Below, piece after piece: positions 38,542 through 49,055 of a stretch of DNA of 64,000 nt. The notes below the pieces were generated by a model that ran no database searches, had not been told where the DNA came from, and worked only from the letters and a program-made list of their open reading frames with translations. Every line of letters starts with the position of its first letter. The stretch's first letter is position 1. Origin of the DNA: Epiperipatus broadwayi (lineage: Eukaryota; Onychophora; Udeonychophora; Euonychophora; Peripatidae); contig JAQFVV010000141.1 of the NCBI GenBank assembly GCA_028023455.1, positions 3,144,080 through 3,208,079 of the forward strand. Reading direction: 5' to 3'. Position numbers and translations under genes: made by a program.

Positions 38542-38945
38542 TGATTGGAGTATGAATGAATCCACAGGATTCACACCCGTTAGACTACAATTGGGACAAC
38601 ATACCCAATTTTATTGAATAAAAGTCATGCTTATATTCACAGAATACCCATTAACCTAGAAATGGATCGAATGAAGGCATATAACAAAACGTGATAAATG
38701 AGTGAAAAAGTGAGTTTTATAAAGAAAGCTAGCTATCATATTGAAATCGGAGATAAAGTTTTCATTAAGGAATTCCATGTGATCAATCCTAAAGAATTTA
38801 TTTTTCTCTAATTTTGCAATATATATAAAAGACCATTTACAATCAACAAATGTGCTGGTCCAAATGCATATTGGATAGATAAAAGCAATTGTATCAAAAG
38901 AACGATTTTATGGAATCATGAAACCATATTATGAAGAAGATTAAC
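38541..38945 (+). pseudogene. Integrase relic, C-terminal part
   Basis: Translation gives NESTGFTPVRLQLG (about 38,549-38,590), matching the H.STG.TP..L..G block late in Ty3/gypsy integrase. Further on are RPFTINKCAGPNAYWID and finally KPYYEED in a shifted frame (about 38,922-38,942), the usual C-terminal LKPYYE-type end. Frames shift and stops occur. It continues the relic interrupted at about 28,330; roughly 40-50 residues between the halves are not found. Confidence 0.7.
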
Positions 38946-39592
38946 AAATTTTAAACAATTTAACATAAAATACTAATCTATAAAGCATGAATTTGTACCT
39001 CATATAATAAAAAAGGATGGTTATGTTTACATTAAATTAAGTAAGAAAAATGTAAAAAAAGATTGATGCAACTGAAGACAGGTTTATAACAACAATCGAT
39101 GCACATCAAAGATTATTACACAATGATCATTATGCAGAAAGTAAAAGAGAAATTAGTAATAATTACCATTAGGAAACAAACTACCTTACATAAGTTATAG
39201 TATAAACAAAAAATTATTTTTTTATCAAATATGAATTTATAATTATTTTATGAAGATACTGAACATACTGATTGTTCTGCTGACGGTTTGTGATGATGGT
39301 GTTCTAGTTGTATTTTATATTGAACTATTTCCATCTTTTGATATATGTATTATATGCCTTTAGAAAAATGCTGATATTTGGCTAGCAAAATAGAAAATCT
39401 TTCTATCTAATCACAATTTGGGATAATTTGCGGACGTGTTTAAAATTTCTTATTAGAAACGAAAATATTTTTATAAATCATTAACTGCTCAAGATGAATA
39501 AAAAGTATACACCTATCTTAGCTTAATCCTCCAATCATAAAATGCAAACAATTAGCAATATCATCCATTTTAACACCTTTCTATTTGCAGGA
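38946..39592. other. Unassigned remainder downstream of the integrase relic
   Basis: Here a plus-strand 3' LTR (expected start TGTAGTTATG) would be expected, but none was found. AT-rich, no gene seen. Confidence 0.4.
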
Positions 39593-39758
39593 TAATGTAA
39601 GGTGCAGCCATTACATCTCTCCAATATCATTTACACTAATTTTGGTCTAATTCGAATCTAAAACCCAATATGTTATCATATTTTACTAAATACTACACTA
39701 AAAAATGAAGCACTATAATATTAAGAGTTGTACCAATTTAACCCCAAAATGTATTCTA

Positions 39759-40158
39759 AACAAAGCAAAACTCTCCATAGAGTAGTGCCACCCTTTGCCA
39801 ATCAGAGTAATCAATGGATGCCAGAACGGTTGTGCATAAAATCCCTATCTAGTGCCTACTCATTCAATATCCCTAGACTAGTTTCTGGCTTGTAGCCTTC
39901 ATCAATGAAGAACATTGGACTACGTGCAGTGCTCTCAGATCCAAGGCTCCTCACTGACGAAGGCCACAAGCCAGAAACTAGTCTGGGGATATTGGATGAG
40001 TCGGCACTAGATAGGAATTTTATGCACAAGCCTTCTGGCATCCGTTGATTACTCTGGTTGGCACAGAGTGGTACTACTGTATGGAGAGTTTTGCCTTGTT
40101 TATAAAAATTATGTGCTAGTATAAGAGATGGTGATCATGTGATGTTTAGGGGTTTAAT
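39759..40158. mobile_element. Foldback insertion B
   Basis: Flanked by a 10 bp duplication ATGTATTCTA (39,749-39,758 and 40,159-40,168). It begins AACAAAGCAAAACTCTCC and ends GATGTTTAGGGGTTTAAT. The halves are inverted copies of the AAGCCAGAAACTAGTC repeat, giving a foldback of 400 bp. The left LTR copy at 20-21.6 kb lacks it. The 61-codon minus ORF here is not a gene. Confidence 0.85.
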
Positions 40159-40631
40159 ATGTATTCTAGTTATATTATAAAAGGCATTCATGACAACTAA
40201 CTTGTATTAAACTTATCTTGTTAATTGTGATGTAACTCTGACACATTACAACAATATGACAGAAATACGATCGGAAAAAATTAATCCCAAGCAAGAATTG
40301 AAATATTATTTTAAAGGAAATAAATAAAGAAAATGTATTGTTATTAACATATTACCTATATATAATGACCACTATTAATGATTGAAACAATAGACGAAAA
40401 TCCAAATTATGAACTTAATATTAAAAGTAATTTAAAATTATCTTAGATAGAACATCCTTGTGTGAATAGGAAAAAGAAAGAAAAGCAATTAGCTTCGCCA
40501 AAATCAGATAAAAAAAATTTTATTGTCTGAATAACCTGTATAAATTTAAGCAGAGAATTTGAAATTGAAATTTGAATAGAAATTCCAATCATTATTGAAT
40601 AGAAATAGACCTAATAACTAATACTTAAATA

Positions 40632-41202
40632 AACAAGACAAAACTCTCTCCATACAGTAGTGCTACCCTGTGCCAATCAGAGTAATCAATGGATGCCAGA
40701 AGGCTTGTGCATAAAATCCCATCTAGTGCCTACTCAACCAATATCCCCAGACTAGTTTCTGGCTTGTGGCCTTCGTCATTGGGGAGCCTTGGATATGAGA
40801 GCACTGCACCTAGATCTTAGGATCTAATGCAACCCTCCAGCAGCCACCTTTTATCTCTACTTAACTCCAAACTATGAGAATGAAATTGAAAACGCAATAA
40901 TATTTTCAATCTAAGTTCAATATCTTATATAGTCATATGGGTCTGATCTCAATTCAGCACCCATATATTTTGGTGTCTTTGGCTTTTTAACAACCATAGC
41001 CATCACTATCCTATTAGGCAGAATTGGTGTAAAACCACTAAACATCACATGATCAACATTTCTTATACTAGCACATAATTGTTATTAAACAAGGCAAAAC
41101 TCTCTACATACACTCTGATTGGCACAGGGTGGCACTACTGTATGGAGAGAGTTTTGCCTTGTTTAATAACTTAGTATAAGAGATGATCATGTGACGTTTA
41201 AC
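40632..41202. mobile_element. Foldback insertion D
   Basis: Flanked by a 9 bp duplication ACTTAAATA (40,623-40,631 and 41,203-41,211). It is a 571 bp member of the same family: it starts AACAAGACAAAACTCTC, ends ATGATCATGTGACGTTTAAC, and contains one core unit plus a short inverted end repeat (GTTTTGCCTTGTTTAATAA). Confidence 0.85.
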
Positions 41203-42223
41203 ACTTAAATATTGAATAAAGTAAGAAAAGCATATACAGTTGATACTAGCCAACATAGAAATTCGAAAGTGAAATCTTCAAACTAAAATTCGATTACTTA
41301 CGTGTTGTTAATTATAAATTGTAGATCAAATTATCTAGAATTAAGGATATCTAATAATATAAAATATATTGTTCTTAATTCATTCAAGATATTTTAATAA
41401 AATTATATAAATATCTATATATACAACAATGCATTGCTAAGTGTGAAAGCAATATTGGGGGAAAGAAAATAATTATTCATGGAGCTATAACTGTCAGATC
41501 TAGGATGAACTTGACATAGTACTTAACACCTGTGTCATGAAACATCAAGATGATTTTTAATATATGGATTCCTTACAACTCACCATTTCCAAAGCAGAAA
41601 TTCCACTAATGTAAAGGATAGGTGACATAATGGATGTTCTATAATACTCACATTTTATTATCTATACCTGAAATCATTGAGGATTATAGAAGGATTTATT
41701 AGGACATTTTTTTTTATGAACTTTAAAACAACATTTAGGTTTAAATCATGAATTTTAATTATTTGTATATATTGTGTAAAAGTTTTTGTTCATATATTTC
41801 CTTTAATATGGATACAAGGGAGAAACCAAGTGGTAATTTATAACATAATGGAGAAATATTATTACCATTATGGTAAATAAAATAAAATATAGATTACGAG
41901 AAGAATGTATTTGCATATAAATGTGATCATGACCAAGGGAAAGGTGAGATGTGACCTAATACATATTTATTCCAAACATTTGTACAATTGTACCATTATG
42001 AATTTTTCTTTGTTTGTTTATACTAATATTTTAGTAAAATATTTTCAGTATACTATGTTTTTTTACTAAAATGAAAAGGAATAAAGGATAATAAATAATC
42101 AAAAACATACAGTGATGCAAAATCAAATTAGAGAGTTTGGCAGTAACAGAATTTTTTTAATATATATATATATATAATAATTCAAGTGCATAACGCTATA
42201 CTGAAATAAATATACAAATATTA

Positions 42224-42493
42224 AGCATTAAATCACCCCACATGGTTAAAAATTCCAGTATCACCCTCTGTGAACTAATATATAAAGACATTACAGTTCG
42301 TATTTCAAAACAGCCAGCTTCATGTTCTTTGTTTGAGTTTGTTCGTATTTCAATATATAACATCTTATAGCAAACCGTTCAAAATGGTATCATTTTGAGC
42401 TGGCTACTTTGAAATACGAACTTTAATGTATTTATATATTAGTTCATAGAGGGCGATACTGGATTTTTTAACCATGTGAGGTGATTTAATGCT
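42224..42493. mobile_element. MITE with about 100 bp terminal inverted repeats and TA target
   Basis: Arms starting AGCATTAAATCACC (42,224) and ending GGTGATTTAATGCT (42,493) pair through CACATGGTTAAAAA, CCAGTATC and TTCGTATTTCAAA. TA flanks both ends (42,222-42,223 and 42,494-42,495), as for Tc1/mariner-derived MITEs. 270 bp, noncoding. Confidence 0.85.
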
Positions 42494-42495
42494 TA

Positions 42496-43273
42496 TATAT
42501 ATATATATGTCTTTCCACAAATAAATATATATACCATTTTATGATACCTAAAATATTTTATAATTAAAATTAATGTTTAATGATTCTTTATAATAACTCT
42601 AAATTATATAAATTATTTCATAAATATCGGTATCTTAAAATTTGAGGAGTCGTTTTTTTGTAACATCTAATAATACCACTAAAGAATGGAAAATAATTTA
42701 CTTGTTTTCTATAATAAACATGATATATTGAAATCCATAAACAAAAGTAATAATCAAAGGCAAAAAAATATTTGAATAAATAATTGTACATTAGTAACTG
42801 GAGATTAAAGCATCCAAAACATTAGGGATTATGGTAATGAGAATCAAAGACATATTGTACAAGGAAAAATATTATTGTAACCTTGACAAATATAGTTGGA
42901 GATATTTCGCAGTTTTCGCAGTGAGAATTACAGATTATATTTACATTTTTTTACAAATATAGATAAATGATGATTTTACTATATTTGTGTATAAAGTGAT
43001 ATTAAATACTAAACATATTTTACATAATATACATTACAAGAAATGTCTGTTGTTATTATTATTATTTAACATTACTCATTAAGATATATGAGCAAATACA
43101 ATTTAAAAAGCTACAGATTTTTTTTCTGATTACTGAAAATGTCAAAAAGCTTTAGCTCAGAAATAACAAAATGTTGAATGAAATAAAATTAGGCTTTACA
43201 ATTAATATATTTTTTTTATTATTGCAAATAATTTGAATTAAACTTTTCTGTTCAACAATATATATTAGTATTA
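42496..43273. other. Noncoding 3' flank of the receptor gene
   Basis: AT-rich, no ORF or repeat recognised. It contains the probable receptor poly(A) signal at 43,215. Confidence 0.5.
43215..43220 (-). terminator. Poly(A) signal AATAAA of the receptor gene
   Basis: TTTATT on the plus strand reads AATAAA on the gene strand, 53 bases after the TAG stop at 43,274. In this AT content chance matches are common, so it is a candidate only. Confidence 0.45.
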
Positions 43274-44245
43274 CTATTCAATATTTTTTGTTTGTTGAAT
43301 TTTACTTTTATTAAAACTACAAGTTGCGATCTTTAAATAAGCTCTTCTGAAGCGTTTATTGGTAATACCATAAATAATCGGACTAAATATTGAGTGTGAA
43401 ATGGTAATCAGCATGGCTCCCCTTAATAAAATTCGCGGAAGATTATAAAAAACATTCAAACAAAATACAATCGGAGAAGGAATAAAAGATAAAACAAAGA
43501 TTATAAATATAACAAACATCGTTTTTGTCAATTTAATATTCTGGGTTGATCTCCTGCGGAATGTTTCTGACGAATTCATCAGCAACAAATTATTCTCCGA
43601 AGATTTAATTGTTTTAAATATATTGTAGTATGAAATAGTGATAGTAGGAAATGCTATAGGGTACAATATTAAGGAATTTATACAAACAAAATATACAGCT
43701 TTACTATTGATTTCTAAAAAGCATTCTTTTAAATTATCATTATATATTATTTTGAACAAACCCGAAGAAAATGTAAAAATGTTAACCAAAATTCCATACA
43801 ACCAACTAGCTGATAACATTAATATGACCCTTCTTTTAGTAAATATTTTATTATAAATTGCAGAACCTTTACAAATTAGTATATAGCGATTAAAAGCAAT
43901 CTGTGACGAAATAATTACAATTTCAATACATCCTAATAATAAACAAGAACATGAAAAAATGCATCCAAACTCCATGCTTTTATTCAAAATTAGGTTGTAA
44001 ACAAAATGAGGGCTAAACAGGCCTCCTACGCAGAAATCTGATAAAGATAAATTTGCTATATATATGTAAGGTATTGTTCTCAGTTCTTTAAATACTGCAA
44101 CGGACATTATTACTAAAACATTTCCGGATAAAGAAAGAACGTGTAATATAAACGTAATACCAATATCAATATAGTCAAAGGTTGAAAAATATTGATGGTC
44201 TGAATTATAGTAAATATAATTGGAAGTTCTCGAATTATTTAACAT
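43274..44245 (-). CDS. Class A (rhodopsin-like) orphan G protein-coupled receptor, intronless
   Basis: 323 aa, one uninterrupted frame. Seven hydrophobic segments are visible. Family landmarks: N42 of the GN motif in TM1, D70 in SLSD of TM2, C95 at the top of TM3 and C175 in loop 2 (likely disulfide), NRY at 119-121 instead of DRY, W148 in TM4, P200 in TM5, SFIP at 253-256 in place of CWxP, and SPIIY at 288-292 in place of NPxxY, then helix-8-like KRFRRAY. N3 is a glycosylation candidate. NRY and the FNRYILIC..YNK context recall melatonin-receptor-like and Tre1/Moody-like receptors, but the ligand is unknown. It should sit in the plasma membrane and couple to a G protein. The start ATG follows no longer in-frame extension. 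This is the only convincing host gene here; no introns are needed. Confidence 0.9.
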   Translation of the reverse strand: MLNNSRTSNYIYYNSDHQYFSTFDYIDIGITFILHVLSLSGNVLVIMSVAVFKELRTIPYIYIANLSLSDFCVGGLFSPHFVYNLILNKSMEFGCIFSCSCLLLGCIEIVIISSQIAFNRYILICKGSAIYNKIFTKRRVILMLSASWLYGILVNIFTFSSGLFKIIYNDNLKECFLEINSKAVYFVCINSLILYPIAFPTITISYYNIFKTIKSSENNLLLMNSSETFRRRSTQNIKLTKTMFVIFIIFVLSFIPSPIVFCLNVFYNLPRILLRGAMLITISHSIFSPIIYGITNKRFRRAYLKIATCSFNKSKIQQTKNIE

Positions 44246-44340
44246 TTGTACTTGTTAAAACGTCAACGAGGTCATTAGTAAATATGTTATCAATAAACGA
44301 TTCTGTAAATAAACAAAAAATAATAATTAATTTAAATCGC

Positions 44341-44735
44341 ATGATCATCATTTCTTATATTAGCGCATAATTGATATTAAACAAAGCAAAACTCTCTCCA
44401 TACAGTAGTGCCACCCTGTACCAACCAGAGTAGTCAATGAATACCAGAAGGCTTGGTCATAAAATTCCTATCTAGTGCCTACTCATCCAATATCCCCAGA
44501 TTAGTTTCTGGCTTGTGGCCTTCGTTAGTGAGGAGTCTTTGATTTGAGAGCATTGCACCTAGAACAAAGGCTCCTCCCTGATGAAGGCCACAAGCCAGAA
44601 ACTAGTCTGGGTATATTTGATGAGTAGGCACTAAATAGGGATTTTAGGCACAAGCCTTCTGGCATCCAATATTTACTCTGATTGGCACAGGGTGGAACTA
44701 CTGTATGGAAAGACTTTTACCTCATTTAATCAATT
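44341..44735. mobile_element. Foldback insertion C, upstream of the receptor
   Basis: Same family as A, B and D: CATGATCATCATTTCTTATA, AACAAAGCAAAACTCTC and, centrally, inverted copies of AAGCCAGAAACTAGTCTGGG. It begins about 95 bases upstream of the receptor ATG, so it could lie in the promoter or 5' UTR. No clear flanking duplication was identified. Confidence 0.7.
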
Positions 44736-44736
44736 A

Positions 44737-44957
44737 AAACTTATCTGTCTATCTGTGTGTCCATCCACCTATCTATCTAGCTCACTATCTATCCTAAACA
44801 TCCAGCCACTCATGACAGCCTATCTATCTATCTTACTAAATATTTATCCATTTATTATTGCATTTATGTCTGCTTTTTCTTGTCTATCTAAATGCATAAC
44901 TAATATTTCTATTTATCTATTGTGTCTATCTGAATATCTATCTATCCATCTATATAT
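44737..44957. repeat. Degenerate (TATC)n microsatellite
   Basis: Many CTAT/TATC units interrupted by diverged sequence, ending ATATAT directly at the old LTR. A similar TATC-rich patch at 54,957-54,990 lies on the other side of that LTR, so both were probably one locus. The 98-codon ORF here is a repeat artefact. Confidence 0.75.
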
Positions 44958-45991
44958 TGTAACAGTCAGAATTCATATGCCCCATTAATGAGTTTCACAA
45001 TTCAACTACCACATTCAAAGAGCAGCACAACAGTTGGGGTTAAAGCCAGTGGTGCTTTGTTTGAACCCAGTAGATTGGTTCCACAACATAATATTATGGG
45101 ACAACGCACCTGCCATCACACTACTAAACATCTTTTAGGTCATGGGGGGCAGGGAGATGCAAAAAAACTCTTACTTACCAAACCTAAGATTATTATCATT
45201 ACTCTACTCATGTGTAACCTTTATACTGGTAACTTATTATTGAGGTGAGATACTATGGATATAAGAAGTTAAAGAACAGACATAGGGATACAGATGTAAT
45301 TAAAGCACTATATATTTAATATTATAGATAAACTTTGATTAGATGATTTAAATTCTTTAATTTCAGAGACTCTTAATACGATATGAAATATTACATTGGT
45401 AATGTCTTAATTATTTGATCTGGCCCTTTGGATATAAATGAAAGCTAAGAGTTATTTTATGTTTAAATATTAGTCATATCAGTTACAATACGAGATAAAA
45501 CAGTTAATAAGTTTTGCGGCAGCGAATCTACTCACCTTAGCAACAGATTATACACTTAAAGCATAATTCATATAATTAATTCTAGGGGTCTGTTATTGGA
45601 GGGCAGATAATGTGGGAGGTTTGGGAAATGAAATCATAAGCTTACAATAAGAAGATAATTAATAAATGAGAGGTGGTATGCATAGAGATGCCATGTAATA
45701 ATTTAAGAGTAAACTCTGATATGATGAAACCATATGGGAAAATATAAAGCTCCAGGATGGACTTTGTTTCTACACCCCATGCAAACAGTCATATATGCAG
45801 GTTAAGGTGTAAGGGACTTCTGCTGTTGTTACTACTCAATCACATGACCAGCTCAGCTACCCATGGGAGCATCTCTAAATATACCCTACTGTATAAGAGC
45901 ATATCTGGTAATTTCCATAGCTTTAAAAGGGAACATGGCATCGCTAGATTGTAACACATGTCACTGGCAGAACATAGTTATATATATATAT
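44958..45991 (-). repeat. Old solo LTR, U5 part (interrupted)
   Basis: Starts TGTAACAGTCAGAATTC, the reverse complement of the U5 end. It follows the reverse complement of element 2's LTR end: GAATTC, ACCACA, GAGCAGCAC, GCCA..GGT, and GATTGGTTCCACAA. The LTR continues at 53,147-54,851 beyond the inserted element 2. ORFs at 44,988-45,248 and 45,757-45,954 lie in it and are not genes. Confidence 0.75.
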
Positions 45992-46028
45992 TGAAACAGT
46001 GAGATTCGTATTCGAATCTCAAGTTTCA
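45992..46028 (+). other. LTR-terminal hairpin of element 2
   Basis: TGAAAC and GTTTCA enclose GAGATTCG, loop TATT, CGAATCTC: both stems are perfect. Repeated at 50,650-50,686. Confidence 0.9.
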
Positions 46029-46880
46029 CCTTTTTTCTGTCGTCTCTCACTGACCGGTCTATCCCATCCAAATTTAAACTTTTTGGTATCGAATTGTGTG
46101 TGTAACAATATTAAAAATGTATTAATATGTGTAGAACTCAACATAAACATGCACACATTTCGATCTCAAATTAAAGGCAATAAATACGGATAAAAGAATG
46201 TAATTTAGATTCCTTCTAGTTAAATAAACTTTTGTGTAATATTAATCATTTATTTTGAATTTTATAAAGTTCGTATTTGTTGTTTAGTTTAAATTTCGTT
46301 AAATAATAAGTCTAACAAAATCTGATGCATTAATTAATTAAAGTTAAAATAATTTTATTCCCTTTTGTCTTTGAAAATGTAAAATCATCGGTCAGTGATA
46401 GATAATAAATTAATTATAGCAAAATTCCTAGAAAAATGTAATTAACGAATGTAAAGAAAAACAAACAATAGACAGCAAATTTCTTTCTAATTAAAACCAG
46501 CAGAGCATTGATTATCCTGAGGGCAAGATAAATAAAACCTAAAAATATCTCAACAGAAAAATTAAAAGATTAAGATAAGAAAAGGAGGCCATCTTAGACT
46601 TGCTAAAGATTTGCACTTGAATTTTAGCTTTGCTCTCGAGTGGAGCGTCTAAAATATCTTAAATAAATTAATACTGCAAGGTATGACCGAGTAAGCACCG
46701 AAATTATTCTCCATCAGAAGATGGCCCACCATATGCTGAGCTTCACCTTGCCCATCGTAAAAACACCAAAATGATCTGCTGCCTGAAATAAACAAGAAAG
46801 CCGCTGCTGTTAAAAATCAATAAAACAATATGCCCAGGACAAGAAAGAAAACTTCTAACTACGAACAATCTGCTATTAAA

Positions 46881-46910
46881 CCAATGGACAAAAACCTCTT
46901 ATAAAACAGG
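46881..46910 (+). promoter_or_regulatory. CCAAT and TATA elements in the element 2 LTR
   Basis: CCAAT at 46,881-46,885 and TATAAAA at 46,900-46,906, so U3 probably ends and transcription starts near 46,930. The 3' LTR has TATAAAA at 51,558. Confidence 0.5.
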
Positions 46911-48488
46911 TACCTGTGTTTGTGTATTCCAAATTATAGAGTACTCTAGTAATAATAAGCTATAGATCATCTCCTATTATTTGTATAACCTCTAAATGTT
47001 AAAAGTGTAAATTTGTGAAATTAAAATTTGAGAATTCATGTAATCTGTAAACTTCTCGCATGATCTAGCTTACCCCCCCCTCTATCACTTCTTAGGTGTG
47101 TATTTCTTAAATCTACATTTTATTTATAATTATCATTGAAATATTACCTTCGTAGAATTGTCTTAGTTTTAAAGCTAAATCCATAATCGCTCGAACAGTG
47201 AATGCATGTCGAATTGTCATTAATATTGCTTTTATAAATCACTTAAATTTCATATAAATCGACACGCATTCAAAGAATCAGTTATTGTAATGCAGGGTCG
47301 ACTACTCCGTAATAGCTGGCATACTCGCTGTAATAATTCCCTTTTTAGATATTTTTATTATTATTAAATGTTAATGAATAATTATGTAAATTTCATTTCT
47401 TTGAGAGTCACCAATTTTCTTTCAGTCAAAGTTGATAATGTTGGGCCGAGTTTGAAATCTAGTTAAATATTACCACAATCTTTTAGATATTATACATGTG
47501 TTACATTTTGAAGCCCCGATGGCTCATTCCACACCGTGAATACTCCGGATTATCCATGGTTGAATTAACCCCAGTCGTCCTACACAAGCGGACATGATCA
47601 ATGTTCTCGTAGGGCTTGACGACCGTCACGCAGCCAGCTGGCAAATTGTGACACGGACCGCTTGTCCCTGGTTATGCTCATGTGACACCTTACCTCTTCA
47701 GGTCGAGGCAGAGACCAACCCGAAACCCTTATAACTTATTCACAGTCTTGCAGTTTCAGCGCTGCCATTTTACATCGCCCTTCTAAAGCGTACCACGTGT
47801 TCTTTTATATTAGTTTATTATTCTCTCCATCACTCCGCCTCGGCATTATCTTCGTCATATACTCTCAAATAAATGTTTGCCCTTAGTCGTAAAATAAAGA
47901 TTTTTATTAAATAAATGTATGTCCGCCGTTACTGATGACTCTGGCAGTGCAAAGTATAAATTCCTTACAGCACGCATTAGAAATACTCACTCGAGAACCC
48001 TGGGTAGCTGGATTACGCCTTCCTATAAATAAATGCTCCTAATAAAGAAATGTATTTTCTATATATAATATTGCCAATTAGATATTGAAACTCTTAATTT
48101 AAAAATATGATCAATAACCTTACTAATGTTGTCTTTTATTAAAAATGTAAATAAATAATTTTAACTATACGTCTGTAGTTAAGTGTTCATTTATTCGATG
48201 CCCATTATATATATTTCCTCGATTATATGTGTTAGTTAATACGTTTGATTGTTGGCCAACTCGGAAACAAAACCCATGAATCTCGTGCATCTCCCTGACC
48301 ACCGTGCCTAAAGAAGTGTTTACTTATGTCGCATCAGAGGCATTATTCCGTAGATTGTATTGTGGAACCGATAAACTATGTTCGAACTCAGTATTACCGG
48401 TGGCTTCGCTACTCGATGGTGCTGCTGTTCTGTGTGGTGGTCGAATTCTGCAATATGTTAATGAGAGACACGTGTTTTGACTGTTACA

Positions 48489-49055
48489 TACTTAGATTTT
48501 TTTTTTTGGCATTTGGCGCTTTCCAATGTGAGGCTTCGAGCATAAAACCCATAGATACCCTGAGCAAAAATAACGCAGATAAATTTCTTTAGCGTTCGTT
48601 GCCGAGTTGGCTAATTATTCTATACATATACGATTTTGTTTTGATAAAAATAATGAAAAAAAAAGTAAATCGAGCAAAATAATGTGGGTCGAGTGAGTGA
48701 AAGGACAGCAGGCATAATAACAAATTTAAGGAAAGCAGGGATGTGTGTGTAATGTAAGAAGGAACGAAATACTCGGATCTAATGAAGTATCTTTTTATAT
48801 ATATAATAATAATCAGTAGCTAAATGAGACAGCAGAAGCTTATTATGTTTTTAACAATAAAATTTAGTAAAGTAAAAATATATATGTCATAGACAGCAGT
48901 GGCTTATACGCGTTACTAATAGTTAGTTATAATATATATGTTAAGTATATTAAGGGCAGCAATGTAGAATAGAGATAGGGCAAGGAAAGAGTATTATAGG
49001 GCCAAGATACCGGTGGGGGATAGTTAAATGCTACTAGTGAAAAATAAATAAATAA
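48489..49055 (+). other. Element 2 leader with primer-binding candidate
   Basis: A T-rich run, then TGGCGCTTTCCAATGTGAGG from 48,514, 25 bases after the LTR. Its layout is colinear with the element 1 leader (GCATT, TGG, about 18 bases, GGCTT.CGA). CCGAGTTGGCT at 48,602 is the reverse complement of AGCCAACTCGG-like sequence at about 48,255 in the LTR, a possible long-range RNA stem. Confidence 0.5.

Larger units (their letters stand above)
39593..42150 (-). repeat. Inverted LTR copy of the gag-pol family, carrying two foldback insertions
   Basis: The reverse complement follows 20,154-21,640 in order: ACTGCCAA, GTATA.TGAAAA, CAATTGTAC, TTTGGAATAAATAT, and at the far end CCAATATCATTTACAC. It is longer because elements B (39,759-40,158) and D (40,632-41,202) are inserted. 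Orientation is opposite to the 20,148 LTR, so this is not simply the 3' LTR of the relic. Confidence 0.7.
45992..48488 (+). repeat. 5' LTR of element 2
   Basis: Hairpin at 45,992-46,028, CCAAT at 46,881, TATAAAACAGG from 46,900, U5 end CTTTGACTGTTACA-like (TTTTGACTGTTACA). The 64- and 88-codon ORFs at its two ends recur in the 3' LTR. Confidence 0.92.

Noticed and set aside
43638-43856. 72-codon plus-strand ORF inside the receptor
   Set aside because: Shadow of the receptor gene.
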